Source: Candidatus Neomarinimicrobiota bacterium
GTDB lineage: Bacteria; Fidelibacterota; Marinisomatia; Marinisomatales; S15-B10
Length of the DNA: 64,000 bases
Reading direction: 5' to 3'
Assembly: GCA_036476315.1 (NCBI GenBank)
Contig: JAZGBI010000008.1
Coordinates: 45,791-109,790, forward strand
The stretch's first letter is position 1; the number at the start of each line of letters is the position of its first letter. Shown in pieces: positions 35,159-44,992 of the stretch. The notes below the pieces were generated by a model. That model saw only the letters and a program-made list of their open reading frames with translations. It ran no database searches and was not told the DNA's origin. The position numbers and the translations under genes were made by a program.

Positions 35159-36757
35159 ATGGATCTCACATATCTCGGGCTGTCGGGACAAAAGAATTTA
35201 AGCCGGAACGTGATTCCGGAGGTACTGATTGAAACGGCCCTGAAGCGGGGGGAGGGCGAACTGGGAATGCAGGGTGCTTTGATGGTGGATACGGGAAAGT
35301 ACACGGGTCGCTCCCCAAAAGACAGGTTCCTTGTAGATGAACCGACGACCTCTCCCAATATCTGGTGGGGCTCAGTCAATCAACCGGTTTCCCAGAAGGT
35401 GTTTGATCTTCTGTATGGCAAAATCATCGATTATTACAACAGGAACGAGGACGGTCTGGGTGCTTTCGTATTTGATGGGTTGAGTGGTGCGGAACCGGAA
35501 ACCTCGCTTCCTGTCAGATTTATCGCCAAGAAGGCCTGGCAGGCGATCTTCGTTAACAACATGTTCATCAGACCAACCCGGGAGGAACTTGGGGAATTTG
35601 CACCCGAGTTTACGATAATCAATGCTTCACCGATTATCGATGAAGAATGGAGGAAACATGGATTGCATTCGGAAACTTTTATCATATTTGATCTGAAGCG
35701 GAGTATAGGAATTATTGGCGGTTCCGAGTACGGCGGAGAAATGAAAAAGGGGATCTTTTCAATAATGAATTACTATTTGCCGCTGAAAGGGATACTCACT
35801 ATGCATTGCGCCGCCAACGTGGATCTGAACGGTGACGAGTCCGCCCTGTTTTTCGGTCTGTCTGGCACTGGAAAAACAACCCTTTCCACCGATCAGGACC
35901 GTCTGCTTGTCGGTGACGATGAACACGGTTGGTCGGACTCGGGGGTATTCAATCTTGAAGGAGGGTGCTATGCCAAGGCGATCAATCTCAGCAAGGAGGC
36001 TGAACCGGGAATTTGGAATGCCATCAGTCACGGGGCCCTTCTGGAGAACCTGGTTTATGATAAGAAGACAAGACAGATCGATTTCTCTAACGCCAGCAAG
36101 ACGGAGAATACACGCATCTGCTATCCCCTCAATCACATAGAGGCTTCCCTCTATTCCAAGGGCAAACCGAGCAGAGCGGACCATCCGAAAAGAATTCTCT
36201 TCCTTTCGTGCGATGCCTATGGCATACTCCCGCCAGTGGCACGGTTGACACCTGAACAGGCTATGTATCATTTCATCAGCGGGTATACGGCCAAGGTAGC
36301 CGGTACAGAAAGGGGAATAACGGAACCCCAGGCGACTTTCTCTCCCTGTTTTGGAGGACCGTTCTTAACTCTTCACCCCACGGTCTATGCCGAACTGTTC
36401 AGGAGAAAAATAAAGAAGCATGGGACCAAAGTGTACCTGGTCAACACGGGCTGGAGCGGGGGATCGGCGGTATCAGGTGCCAGTCGAATGCCCATAGGGG
36501 CGACAAGGCGCATGGTTACAGCCATATTGACGGGAGAAATTGAAGAGGCAGAGTTTGTCAAGGAGCCGGTCTTTGGTCTCGATGTTCCCACGGCGATTGG
36601 TGGAGTGGACGGCACCGTTCTCATGCCCCGGAGCACCTGGCCTGATGTAGATTCCTATGACAGGACGGCCCGAAAGCTGGCTGACAAGTTCAAAAACAAC
36701 TTCACCCTTTATGGAGACGAGGAACCGTCGTTGGAGGCCGCTGGTCCTCAAATCTGA
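35159..36757 (+). CDS. pckA: Phosphoenolpyruvate carboxykinase (ATP)
   Basis: It interconverts oxaloacetate plus ATP and PEP plus CO2, linking the TCA cycle to gluconeogenesis. The 532-residue protein has the substrate loop GKYTGRSPKDRF, the P-loop GLSGTGKTTLS (about 231-241), the metal-binding LLVGDDEHGW, and late TEPQATFSPCFGGPF and TGWSGG blocks, all as in ATP-type PckA. A GAGG ribosome site precedes the ATG at 35159; the frame's earlier start at 35120 lies inside the recombinase gene. It is separated by only 13 bases from that gene. Confidence 0.96.
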   Translation: MDLTYLGLSGQKNLSRNVIPEVLIETALKRGEGELGMQGALMVDTGKYTGRSPKDRFLVDEPTTSPNIWWGSVNQPVSQKVFDLLYGKIIDYYNRNEDGLGAFVFDGLSGAEPETSLPVRFIAKKAWQAIFVNNMFIRPTREELGEFAPEFTIINASPIIDEEWRKHGLHSETFIIFDLKRSIGIIGGSEYGGEMKKGIFSIMNYYLPLKGILTMHCAANVDLNGDESALFFGLSGTGKTTLSTDQDRLLVGDDEHGWSDSGVFNLEGGCYAKAINLSKEAEPGIWNAISHGALLENLVYDKKTRQIDFSNASKTENTRICYPLNHIEASLYSKGKPSRADHPKRILFLSCDAYGILPPVARLTPEQAMYHFISGYTAKVAGTERGITEPQATFSPCFGGPFLTLHPTVYAELFRRKIKKHGTKVYLVNTGWSGGSAVSGASRMPIGATRRMVTAILTGEIEEAEFVKEPVFGLDVPTAIGGVDGTVLMPRSTWPDVDSYDRTARKLADKFKNNFTLYGDEEPSLEAAGPQI

Positions 36758-36867
36758 GTCTGGCGGGAGATCTCCATCATGATCTGGTCGGTTGCATCGC
36801 GAATTCTTTTGACTGCATCAGTCTTGGAAGTCGATATCACGGGAAGAGATACCAGAAAGGTGAGTCT

Positions 36868-37158
36868 ATGATCATAGAGATTACCGTGCGCCACTTCAAT
36901 CCAGCGGAAAACGTTCGTGAGTATGCTCTGAAGAAAGTGAACAAGATCCATAAATATTTTCCGAAACCTATTAGCTGTCATGTAATTCTTACCCATGAGA
37001 GCAACGGGTACACCACGGACATCACCCTTGCCGTGTCGGGGAAAAAACTCTTTGTGAGCGAAACAAGCGACGATCTGTTCAAATCGATAGACGGTGCAGT
37101 GGACAAGTCGATAGCCCGCGCGCTGAAATTCAAGAGCACTCGGTACGCACATAAATAG
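36868..37158 (+). CDS. hpf: Ribosome hibernation-promoting factor, short form
   Basis: The 96-residue protein fits short HPF/YfiA: it begins IIEITVRHFNPAENVREYALKKVNKI, then ISCHVILTHESNGYTTDITL, and ends DDLFKSIDGAVDKSIARAL before a basic KFKSTRYAHK tail. Such proteins bind the 30S subunit in stationary phase and stop translation. A weak promoter can be drawn upstream (TTGACT 36809-36814, CGATAT 36832-36837, spacing 17). It stands alone 110 bases after pckA. Confidence 0.92.
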   Translation: MIIEITVRHFNPAENVREYALKKVNKIHKYFPKPISCHVILTHESNGYTTDITLAVSGKKLFVSETSDDLFKSIDGAVDKSIARALKFKSTRYAHK

Positions 37159-37230
37159 CCTGCACCTGAATCTGTCCCGAGTCCCGGACAACCTCTCATT
37201 TTGAAACCCATGAGAAATTCGAAGTAGGCG

Positions 37231-38142
37231 GTGAAAGTTATCATCCCCGTCGCTGGACGGGGCACGCGACTTCTTCCCTTTACCCAATCAAGGCAGAAAT
37301 GTCTCCTGCCGGTGGCGGGCAAACCTGTCATTGACCATATTCTTCCTCCCTTGATTGAACAAGGATTCGACGAGATCATTCTCGTGACGGGCTATCTGGA
37401 GGACCAGATAAGGGAGTACACAAGAAAGTATGATGCTTCCTTCCGCTTCGTTCGACAGGAAGAGCCCCTGGGACTTGGACACGCGGTCTACCAGGGTCTT
37501 GAGAACCGTGACGATCCTGTGCTGATCCAACTGGGTGACGTAATCTATCATCACGATTTCTCCAGCTTTTGCACTACCGATCACCACAGAATTGCCGTGG
37601 ACAGAGTGCCCGATCCAGAACGGTTTGGCATCGTTTCCGTCGAAGGTGGCCGGGTTATGCGGGTCTGGGAAAAACCTGAAAATCCCCCATCCAATCTGGC
37701 GGTAATCGGTCTTTACTACCTTTCGAACCAGCGGCCACTCTGGGAGGCGTTGACGTATCTGATTGATCATAATATTACGACAAAGGGGGAGATACAGTTG
37801 GCTGACGCTTTCCAGGAATTGATTGACTCGAAAGAAGTTGTCACGGTTGATTTCCTGCCGAACTGGTATGATTGTGGTATACCGGAGACATTTCTTTCAT
37901 CCAACAAGGCTCTTCTCACCTCATCCGGATTATCCATCGAGGGGTCAACCATTATTGAGCCCGTAAGCATCGGTTCCGGTTGCCATATTGAAAGTAGCAC
38001 CGTTGGTCCCTTCGTAACCATTATGGACGACTGCCAGGTCGTCAATTCCAGGTTGGACGATACCATCGTGCTATGGGATTCGGAGATCAGGGATGCCACA
38101 GTATCTCACGCAATCGTGGGAAACGGCCACCGATTGCCCTGA
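37231..38142 (+). CDS. Sugar-1-phosphate nucleotidyltransferase (RmlA/GlmU-like)
   Basis: The protein would activate a sugar phosphate with a nucleoside triphosphate for glycan synthesis. In 303 residues it has the NTP loop VIIPVAGRGTRLLPFT followed by KCLLPVAGKPVIDHIL, LIQLGDVI at the metal site, and WYDCGIPETFLSSN, seen in RmlA-type enzymes. The last 70 residues form hexapeptide-like turns (EGSTIIEPVSIGSGCHIESSTVG), a short left-handed beta helix. The start is a GTG. Which sugar or nucleotide is used cannot be told. Confidence 0.88.
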   Translation: MKVIIPVAGRGTRLLPFTQSRQKCLLPVAGKPVIDHILPPLIEQGFDEIILVTGYLEDQIREYTRKYDASFRFVRQEEPLGLGHAVYQGLENRDDPVLIQLGDVIYHHDFSSFCTTDHHRIAVDRVPDPERFGIVSVEGGRVMRVWEKPENPPSNLAVIGLYYLSNQRPLWEALTYLIDHNITTKGEIQLADAFQELIDSKEVVTVDFLPNWYDCGIPETFLSSNKALLTSSGLSIEGSTIIEPVSIGSGCHIESSTVGPFVTIMDDCQVVNSRLDDTIVLWDSEIRDATVSHAIVGNGHRLP

Positions 38143-38225
38143 CGGGAATATTCTGTTGTATTTCCTGAGACAAGTGAGCTAACTTAACTTTTAGTGATCG
38201 TTATTCCTGGAGTGGAGGAGAAGAG

Positions 38226-39383
38226 GTGAGGCGGAGAATTTTTACATCCGAATCCGTGACGGAAGGTCATCCGGATAAAATCTGTGATCAGATTTCAGAT
38301 TCCATTCTCGATGACATCATCCGGCAGGATCCGGAAGCGAGGGTAGCTTGCGAGGTGTTGACCACTACCGGTTTGGTCCTCGTGGCAGGGGAAATCACCA
38401 CGAGCTGCTATTCGGATATTCCCAACGTGGTTCGATCTACCCTGAGGGATATTGGGTATACGGATCCTGAATTCGGTCTCGATTATCAGGATTGCTCTGT
38501 TCTTATATCCGTGCATGAGCAGAGTGGCAACATTGCCGCAGGTGTAGATGAGAGCGAGGGTCATGAGCAGGGGGCCGGTGATCAAGGATTGATGTTCGGC
38601 TACGCTTGCAGCGAAACGGACGTCCTAATGCCCCTTCCCATACATCTGGCCCACGCGCTGGCGAGGCGGTTGGCACAGGTTCGTAAGGAGGGCATTCTGC
38701 CATGGGTCCGACCCGACGGAAAAACTCAGGTGTCGGTCCTGTATGAAGATTCAAAACCTGTGAGCGTCGAGAAGGTTGTCATCGCCGTTCAGCACGACCC
38801 TGCTATTCCCGTCGAGGAGATCCATTCCGAAATAGAGCAGAAAGTAATCCTGCCTGTCTGCGGGAGTTGGGCGCATGACCGGACCGAGTATTTCATCAAT
38901 TCCACAGGCATTTTTGAGAAGGGGGGACCGGAAGCCGACACGGGGCTCACGGGCCGGAAAATTATTGTCGACACGTACGGCGGAATGGGTCGCCACGGAG
39001 GGGGCTGTTTTTCCGGAAAGGACCCGAGCAAAGTCGACCGTTCGGCCTCATACATGGCAAGATACATTGCGAAAAACATTGTTGCTTCGGGTCTTGCGGA
39101 CCGGTGTGAAATCCAGTTTGCCTATTCCATCGGCGAAGCCAAACCTGTCGGTCTATTTGTGGATAGCTTCGGGACCGGGAAGATACCCGATAGGAAGCTG
39201 GTAGAGATCACCAAGGAACATTTCCCGGCAACCCCGAAGGAGATCATCGAGTATCTGGATCTCAAAAGGCCCATTTACCGGAAAACGGCGGCCTACGGTC
39301 ATTTCGGAAGGGAAGAGGAAGGTTTCACCTGGGAAAAACTGGACAAGGTTGAGGAACTCAAGCGGTACTCGAAAGGGAAGTAA
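38226..39383 (+). CDS. metK: S-adenosylmethionine synthase
   Basis: It makes SAM from methionine and ATP. The 385-residue protein has [14 protein letters not shown] (13-26), [27 protein letters not shown] and the phosphate loop [18 protein letters not shown], where the residue before Phe is Cys rather than the usual Ala. A GGAGG ribosome site lies nine bases before the GTG start. It shares its last base with ahcY's ATG (TAATG), so SAM production and removal of its by-product are translated together. Confidence 0.96.
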   Translation: MRRRIFTSESVTEGHPDKICDQISDSILDDIIRQDPEARVACEVLTTTGLVLVAGEITTSCYSDIPNVVRSTLRDIGYTDPEFGLDYQDCSVLISVHEQSGNIAAGVDESEGHEQGAGDQGLMFGYACSETDVLMPLPIHLAHALARRLAQVRKEGILPWVRPDGKTQVSVLYEDSKPVSVEKVVIAVQHDPAIPVEEIHSEIEQKVILPVCGSWAHDRTEYFINSTGIFEKGGPEADTGLTGRKIIVDTYGGMGRHGGGCFSGKDPSKVDRSASYMARYIAKNIVASGLADRCEIQFAYSIGEAKPVGLFVDSFGTGKIPDRKLVEITKEHFPATPKEIIEYLDLKRPIYRKTAAYGHFGREEEGFTWEKLDKVEELKRYSKGK

Positions 39384-40645
39384 TGACTATGGTAGACCAC
39401 GACGTTCAAGACTTGGAACTGGCCGAGAGGGGGAAACGACGGATCCTGTGGGCTGAAAGGAATATGCCTGTACTGGTTTCCATACATGACCGGCTGTCCG
39501 AAGAAGTGCCTCTGAAGGACGTTCGTCTGTCCGCTTGCCTGCATGTGACGGCGGAAACGGCAAATCTCATGAGGGCTCTAAAAGCCGGCGGGGCCGAGGT
39601 GGTTCTTTGCGCAAGTAATCCACTTTCCACCCAGGATGACGTCGCAGCATCTCTGGTCAAGGACTTCGATATTCGAGTCTATGCCGTCAATGGCGAAGAT
39701 ACGGAGACGTACTACGATCATATTCGAGCAGCTCTTGATAACGAACCGCTGATTACTCTTGACGACGGAGCCGATCTTGTGAGTACGCTCCATTCAAAAT
39801 ATCCACAAAATACGTCTAAAGTCAGTTGCAGCATGGAAGAGACAACTACCGGTGTCATACGACTGAGAGCCATGGAGAAATCGGGTGCTCTAAAGATCCC
39901 CATTGTGGCCGTGAATGACGCCGATACTAAGCATCTGTTCGATAATCGCTATGGGACGGGCCAGTCGACGCTCGATGGGATTATTCGTGCCACGGGTATC
40001 CTTCTGGCGGGCAAAGTTTTCGTCGTGGCAGGATACGGGATGTGCGGTCGCGGACTTGCAAGCCGAGCCAGGGGCATGGGAGCCCACGTCGTCGTCACAG
40101 AAGTTGATCCCCTTAGGGCTCTGGAAGCATCTCTGGATGGATTTCAAGTGATGCCTATGAGTCAGGCCGCCCCTTTGGGTGACATATTTTGTACCGTGAC
40201 AGGTGACACCACAGTTCTGAATCTGAGCCATTTTGAACAAATGAAAGATGGAGCAATCGTGGCAAACTCTGGCCATTTTAACGTGGAAATCGATGTAGAA
40301 GCCCTGGATATGCTTGCGACAGAAGTAAACCGGAACGTGAGAGACTTCGTTGATGAATACGTTATGGCAGACAACCGTCGCATTTACCTGCTCTGCGAGG
40401 GGAGACTCATCAATCTCGTGGCTGCCGAGGGTCACCCTGCTTCTGTCATGGATATGAGCTTTTCTCTTCAGGCTCTCATGGCGGAGTACGCCGTCAAGAA
40501 TGAACTTCCCGTTGCCGTCCACAAAGTGCCCCGAGAGATCGACGAGCTCGTGGCATCACTCAAGCTTAAGGCCATGGGCATCAATATTGACTCACTTTCT
40601 GAGGAACAGAAGGACTACCTGGCTTCCTGGGAAGTGGGAACATAG
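39383..40645 (+). CDS. ahcY: Adenosylhomocysteinase
   Basis: It hydrolyses S-adenosylhomocysteine to adenosine and homocysteine, relieving product inhibition of methyltransferases. The 420-residue length matches archaeal/thermophilic-type enzymes without the long insertion. Visible motifs are LHVTAETANL, SMEETTTGVIRL, NDADTKHLFDNRYGTGQST and the NAD site VVAGYGMCGRGLA, plus NSGHFNVEIDVEAL. The C-terminal region lacks the KPDHYRY tail typical of the eukaryotic form, as usual for this shorter group. It is coupled to metK by a one-base overlap. Confidence 0.95.
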   Translation: MTMVDHDVQDLELAERGKRRILWAERNMPVLVSIHDRLSEEVPLKDVRLSACLHVTAETANLMRALKAGGAEVVLCASNPLSTQDDVAASLVKDFDIRVYAVNGEDTETYYDHIRAALDNEPLITLDDGADLVSTLHSKYPQNTSKVSCSMEETTTGVIRLRAMEKSGALKIPIVAVNDADTKHLFDNRYGTGQSTLDGIIRATGILLAGKVFVVAGYGMCGRGLASRARGMGAHVVVTEVDPLRALEASLDGFQVMPMSQAAPLGDIFCTVTGDTTVLNLSHFEQMKDGAIVANSGHFNVEIDVEALDMLATEVNRNVRDFVDEYVMADNRRIYLLCEGRLINLVAAEGHPASVMDMSFSLQALMAEYAVKNELPVAVHKVPREIDELVASLKLKAMGINIDSLSEEQKDYLASWEVGT

Positions 40646-40665
40646 TTTCTCCCTTACTTTAACCT

Positions 40666-43596
40666 ATGCTTAAGCGAATTCCCTGTATCTTCGCTATCAT
40701 TTCTATCTGGCTCAACACGAGTTGCGATTTTCAAAGTCCGTCCGATTTCGAGGTACCCATCTGGAACATGAATCTCACGATCCCTCTTCTGCACGAGAAA
40801 TACCCACTGGGGAATATTGTTAACGACTCCACCATCCACGCCGGCGGTGACACCATCTTTCTTCAATTTGAAGGGGAATTGCCTGCCGACTCAGTGAATG
40901 GAGACTACCTTCAGATACCTTTGAGTGTGAGCAGGGGCGGTGTAACCACGATTACTCCGCCGGTGGTATCGGACTATTTTGACAGCCTGAGTTTGCCTTT
41001 TTCGTTTCCGGCTGTTCCCGTGGGAGCAATTATGGTAGCCAGGGCAATTCAAAATGTTGCCGCCGACCCTGCGGTCCCTGTCATATTTCCTTCCTCCGAA
41101 GTTCAGAAAATAGTAGCCTCAGACTGGAATGATGTGGCGAGCGAGATCGAGGCCGCCTTTGGTCGCTTCGATACCTCTCTTACGGTTCTCGATTTTGGCC
41201 AGCTTTTCGCAAGCATCCCTTTTGTTCAAGCTCAGGGCATCGTCATCGGAGGCGAAGAAGAGGACAACTTTTTCGAGTCCAGCATTGAAAATGTGGACCT
41301 TCCCTTGGACATGGATAGCACGTGGGCCGATCTGCTGAGCAATGAGAAGTACCTGGCCAGACACGACACCATTGATCTTGGAACGGGCTCTCCATTTGAT
41401 AGTACCACGGATCTTGTGGGAGACACTCTTACGGAAGCGCTTGAAATTCGATTTGGCTTCAATATGGGAAGGGCTACGGACACCGTAACAATAGACGCAA
41501 ACTCTGAGCCGGAAATCCTGATGCAGTTCAGCATGAAAATCACCGATCTGGAGAAGGCTATCCTCGAAGTGTCGGAGCAATCTCTTGTCCCTGATCTCGA
41601 CCCTATCTCGTTCCAGGATGCATCCGTGGGCGCGGAAGATTGCGCGGTGAACGGTATTTATGGCGGTGACTTCGACACAGGGACACCATCAGGGATCAAT
41701 CAAATCGGCATTTCAAATGTTCTCAGTTCGTTTCCTTTCGACATCGATTTCGGAATTGATTTCGCCAACTTCGTCTCTCCCGAAAGCGATACATTGAGCT
41801 TTGGGGACACTCTAAGTAGTGGGGATCGTCCCCTGGAGGATAGTCAAGATCTGGACGGGTGGTCCTTTGCGAATCCCATTGACCCGAATCAAGTGGTGGA
41901 AGAAATATCTGTGAAGGTGACGGCAAACAGCGTGCCAGACACGGTGGAGATCTTCCTGGATGGAACAGAGCCCGACTGGACACTATCCATGGGAGTCGAT
42001 GTCGCCCCCCTCTACTTCGAGCGCCTGGAACTCGATCTGGAGTGCCCGTTCCCAACGCAAACCCAAGAGATAGGAAATGTCCCTCAGGGATTCACGGGGA
42101 TGAGATTCGAGGAGCTGATTTTGAAGTTCACGATGTACAATGAGATTCGACTGCCTATTGTTTTGAATCTTGATATCATCGGTGTATCCGAGACCGGAGA
42201 TTCTGTCCGCGTGGAATTGGATTCTGCTGCGCTGGCGATTCCCGACACCGGTGCGGGAGGACAAGGGGACACAGCCAGGACAGTGCTGAAGCTAGGTAGG
42301 TTAGGAACGGAAGTTAAAATTTACAGCAGTGCAGGCAATCTTGTTCCGGATTCCACGTACACAATCTCTAAAGGGGAGGGGGGCTCTATTGTCGACTTGC
42401 TGAATATCGGTCCTTCTGAAATCAATGTGGATGCCGCGGCCGGAATTAACGGTAGGGGTGATATCGAAACTGACAAGGCCATCTGGGGAGAATATGAACT
42501 CATCGCTCCTTTTATCGTGGGTCTGGATACCATGACCTTCCTTCCCGCCACATCAACGCAAATGGACGAAATGCCCAATGAAACACGAAACCAGCTCAGG
42601 AACTCTGTTAAGGGTGCAGGGATAACGACGCGGATTGTTAACAGTATGCCCGCTGAGGGAGAACTGGCCATGCTGTTCTCTGATCGCAATCTGTTTCCAC
42701 TGGACAGAAAGAGTGAAACGTTGGCGTCCGTCAGAGACAGTCTGGGGTGGCTCCCCACAGACTCGCTTTATATCCTGACCTCCTGCGATTCCTTAACGCC
42801 CACCAACCCGGACATGTACATCTTTTCCGTTCTGGCGGATTCATCGGACTGCGTCGAAGGGGTGGGGTATTTGGTCAGAGGAGTTGAAGGGGCCGTCGAC
42901 ACCATCTATTCGTATGTGGATACTCTCCTCAAAGTGCCGCTGCCTCTTCCAAAGGAGTTCTACGCCGAGTCAGACTCGGGAGGAGCACCTGGCATGACGA
43001 AAGTCCCAGGGGACACCACCGTTGTGACTGAAATAGATACAAACACGATTGCTCTTCTCACAGATCTAGGGGATCACTATATCAATACGCGAAGCCAATT
43101 CTATGGCTCAGAGAAGACAGTCTTTTTCTCAATGAGAGATACCCTGGAGGTGTTCTCATTTATGACATTTCTTATAAAAAGTACCGGACTTTTGGGGGAG
43201 CCTGAGGACGAGATTGTCATCATCTATCCGAACGGGGGTGAGACCTTCTCTATTGGAGAGGAGGTATCGATCCGATGGAGGTCTCTGGGTAATGAAATCA
43301 GGAACGATCTCGTGGAAGTCTTTCTTTCTACAACGGGCAGTCCTGATATTGATGATGAAGGTGATTGGGGGACAATTCAGGGGCCTCTCGCCAATGTAGA
43401 TTCTACACTGTGGACTCCCGCTACTACTGCTGACAGCCTGTGGCTGAGAATCTGCAATGAAGATGGATCCATATGTGACAAGAGTGGTTGGTTTTTTGAC
43501 GTGACTTCAGGTTTGGGAAGAATCATCGCCGGCGATGGAAGGGCGAATGTGAACTCCAAATTGCGAGAATCCAGGCTGAGAAAAAAGGGCCGATGA
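40666..43596 (+). CDS. Large surface lipoprotein with C-terminal Kre9-like Ig domain, unknown function
   Basis: The 976-residue protein has a lipoprotein signal ending LNTSC (Cys20). The long middle is rich in Asp, Ser and Thr and in beta-strand-like repeats such as DTVTIDANSEPEIL and SDTLSFGDTLSSG, with no known catalytic motif. Residues about 845-945 form a Kre9/KNH-like Ig domain: IYPNGGETFSIGEEVSIRW, often found in secreted FCB proteins. The next gene, a DUF5723 barrel, overlaps by four bases, so the pair probably acts together at the outer membrane. I do not recognise the main part of the protein. Confidence 0.8.
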   Translation: MLKRIPCIFAIISIWLNTSCDFQSPSDFEVPIWNMNLTIPLLHEKYPLGNIVNDSTIHAGGDTIFLQFEGELPADSVNGDYLQIPLSVSRGGVTTITPPVVSDYFDSLSLPFSFPAVPVGAIMVARAIQNVAADPAVPVIFPSSEVQKIVASDWNDVASEIEAAFGRFDTSLTVLDFGQLFASIPFVQAQGIVIGGEEEDNFFESSIENVDLPLDMDSTWADLLSNEKYLARHDTIDLGTGSPFDSTTDLVGDTLTEALEIRFGFNMGRATDTVTIDANSEPEILMQFSMKITDLEKAILEVSEQSLVPDLDPISFQDASVGAEDCAVNGIYGGDFDTGTPSGINQIGISNVLSSFPFDIDFGIDFANFVSPESDTLSFGDTLSSGDRPLEDSQDLDGWSFANPIDPNQVVEEISVKVTANSVPDTVEIFLDGTEPDWTLSMGVDVAPLYFERLELDLECPFPTQTQEIGNVPQGFTGMRFEELILKFTMYNEIRLPIVLNLDIIGVSETGDSVRVELDSAALAIPDTGAGGQGDTARTVLKLGRLGTEVKIYSSAGNLVPDSTYTISKGEGGSIVDLLNIGPSEINVDAAAGINGRGDIETDKAIWGEYELIAPFIVGLDTMTFLPATSTQMDEMPNETRNQLRNSVKGAGITTRIVNSMPAEGELAMLFSDRNLFPLDRKSETLASVRDSLGWLPTDSLYILTSCDSLTPTNPDMYIFSVLADSSDCVEGVGYLVRGVEGAVDTIYSYVDTLLKVPLPLPKEFYAESDSGGAPGMTKVPGDTTVVTEIDTNTIALLTDLGDHYINTRSQFYGSEKTVFFSMRDTLEVFSFMTFLIKSTGLLGEPEDEIVIIYPNGGETFSIGEEVSIRWRSLGNEIRNDLVEVFLSTTGSPDIDDEGDWGTIQGPLANVDSTLWTPATTADSLWLRICNEDGSICDKSGWFFDVTSGLGRIIAGDGRANVNSKLRESRLRKKGR

Positions 43597-44969
43597 AGAA
43601 ACGTAGACCGGACTTTCTGGTATCCATACTGCTGATTGCAGCGTCTGTCTCTCTTGTGGGACAGGCCAAGCGCGATCCGAGGATGGTCGCACTCGGGGGT
43701 GCTTACACGACGATCGCCGACGGCGTCTATGCGGTGGGCGTCAATCCCGCGAATCTTGCTTACCAGCACGATAAACCTTTCATGTGGCAAATGGGCACAT
43801 TGAATATTGGAATAGTAAACAGTTTCTTTTCACTGGAGAACTGGACGGGGTTGAGCGGCGCGAATCTTGAACGAAACCGACAGGAGAAGAAGCTGGAGAT
43901 CTTCAATCAGGTGAGAGACGGGCTGAGGTTCACAGTCGACACCCATCTGGCGTTGCCCGCGTTGAACTACTCATCGGGAAACATGGCCTTCACGAGTGAC
44001 CTGATAGTTGTGGGAGACATGGCCTTTCCCGAGGACCTTTTTCACTTGATCCTCGAAGGAAACGAGGTTGACAAGCCTTTTGACATGGCGCTAAAATTTG
44101 AGTCCATTGGCCTGATGGAATTTGGCTTCTCGTTTGCTGTGCCATACGAGAAATTCTCCTGGGGTGTAACGCTAAAATATCTTCTTGGGGGATTCTACCT
44201 CGGAATTGATCCTGATTCCAGCTACTCTAATCTCGTTACTGACACGACGGCGTTCTACGGTGGTGGGCGCTATTTTATTCGCCAGGGTATCGGGGGCAGC
44301 GGATTTGGACTCGACATTGGGTTTTCAACGGGTGAGTATAACGGGTGGAAGGCGGGATGTTCTCTGATCAATGCCCTGGGGACCATCCACTGGAATCGAG
44401 GGTCCTTTATCAAAGATATGCTGGGGGTGAATGACTCAACCGGACTTGTCACCTGGGGCGGCGAGGAGGTACCTGAAAGGTCCGCCATGATTTATGAATT
44501 CACGATCGACAGCCTCAACGCCATAAACATGACAGAGCTGGATATGGATTCGATATTTGTCTCGAGCAAGAGCGTGGTAAGGGATACGATTGCAGGAGGC
44601 AAGCCAAGACCGTTCACTGTCCGGTATCCCGCTTTTTTCAGGCTGGGCGTTTCAAGACAGGTTGACCCGGACCTGCTCGTGGTTTCTGATCTTGTGGCTG
44701 GTTTTCAGGATCGGCTCTACGTCCAGAGACGGTGGAAATGGTCCTTCGGAGTGCAATTCACACGGTTTCGGAGTTTTCCACTGCGGCTGGGTTACAGTTG
44801 GGGGGGGAAATACTTGAAAGAACTCGGATTCGGATTTGGGCTACACAAAGGGCCTCTCATTTTCGATTTTGCTCTGGCATTCCGCAACGGTATCTGGATT
44901 CACAGTATGAAAGGGATCACGCTCTCCATGGGATTATCCCTGACAAGCTTTAGAAGCCGAAAGGAATAA
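43593..44969 (+). CDS. DUF5723/PorV-like outer-membrane beta-barrel protein
   Basis: The 458-residue protein has a signal peptide (FLVSILLIAASVSLVGQA) followed by the typical opening RDPRMVALGGAYTTIADGVYAVGVNPANLA, shared by PorV/FadL-like and DUF5723 proteins of the FCB group. Alternating strands (FGFSFAVPYEKFSWGVTLKYLLGGFYLG) and aromatic girdles run to the end, and the last strand is MKGITLSMGLSLTS. Transport or surface-attachment scaffolding is possible. The ATG overlaps the lipoprotein gene's stop, and the gene converges on lptG. Confidence 0.83.
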   Translation: MKKRRPDFLVSILLIAASVSLVGQAKRDPRMVALGGAYTTIADGVYAVGVNPANLAYQHDKPFMWQMGTLNIGIVNSFFSLENWTGLSGANLERNRQEKKLEIFNQVRDGLRFTVDTHLALPALNYSSGNMAFTSDLIVVGDMAFPEDLFHLILEGNEVDKPFDMALKFESIGLMEFGFSFAVPYEKFSWGVTLKYLLGGFYLGIDPDSSYSNLVTDTTAFYGGGRYFIRQGIGGSGFGLDIGFSTGEYNGWKAGCSLINALGTIHWNRGSFIKDMLGVNDSTGLVTWGGEEVPERSAMIYEFTIDSLNAINMTELDMDSIFVSSKSVVRDTIAGGKPRPFTVRYPAFFRLGVSRQVDPDLLVVSDLVAGFQDRLYVQRRWKWSFGVQFTRFRSFPLRLGYSWGGKYLKELGFGFGLHKGPLIFDFALAFRNGIWIHSMKGITLSMGLSLTSFRSRKE

Positions 44970-44992
44970 TGCGAAAAGCACCCGATTCTGAA

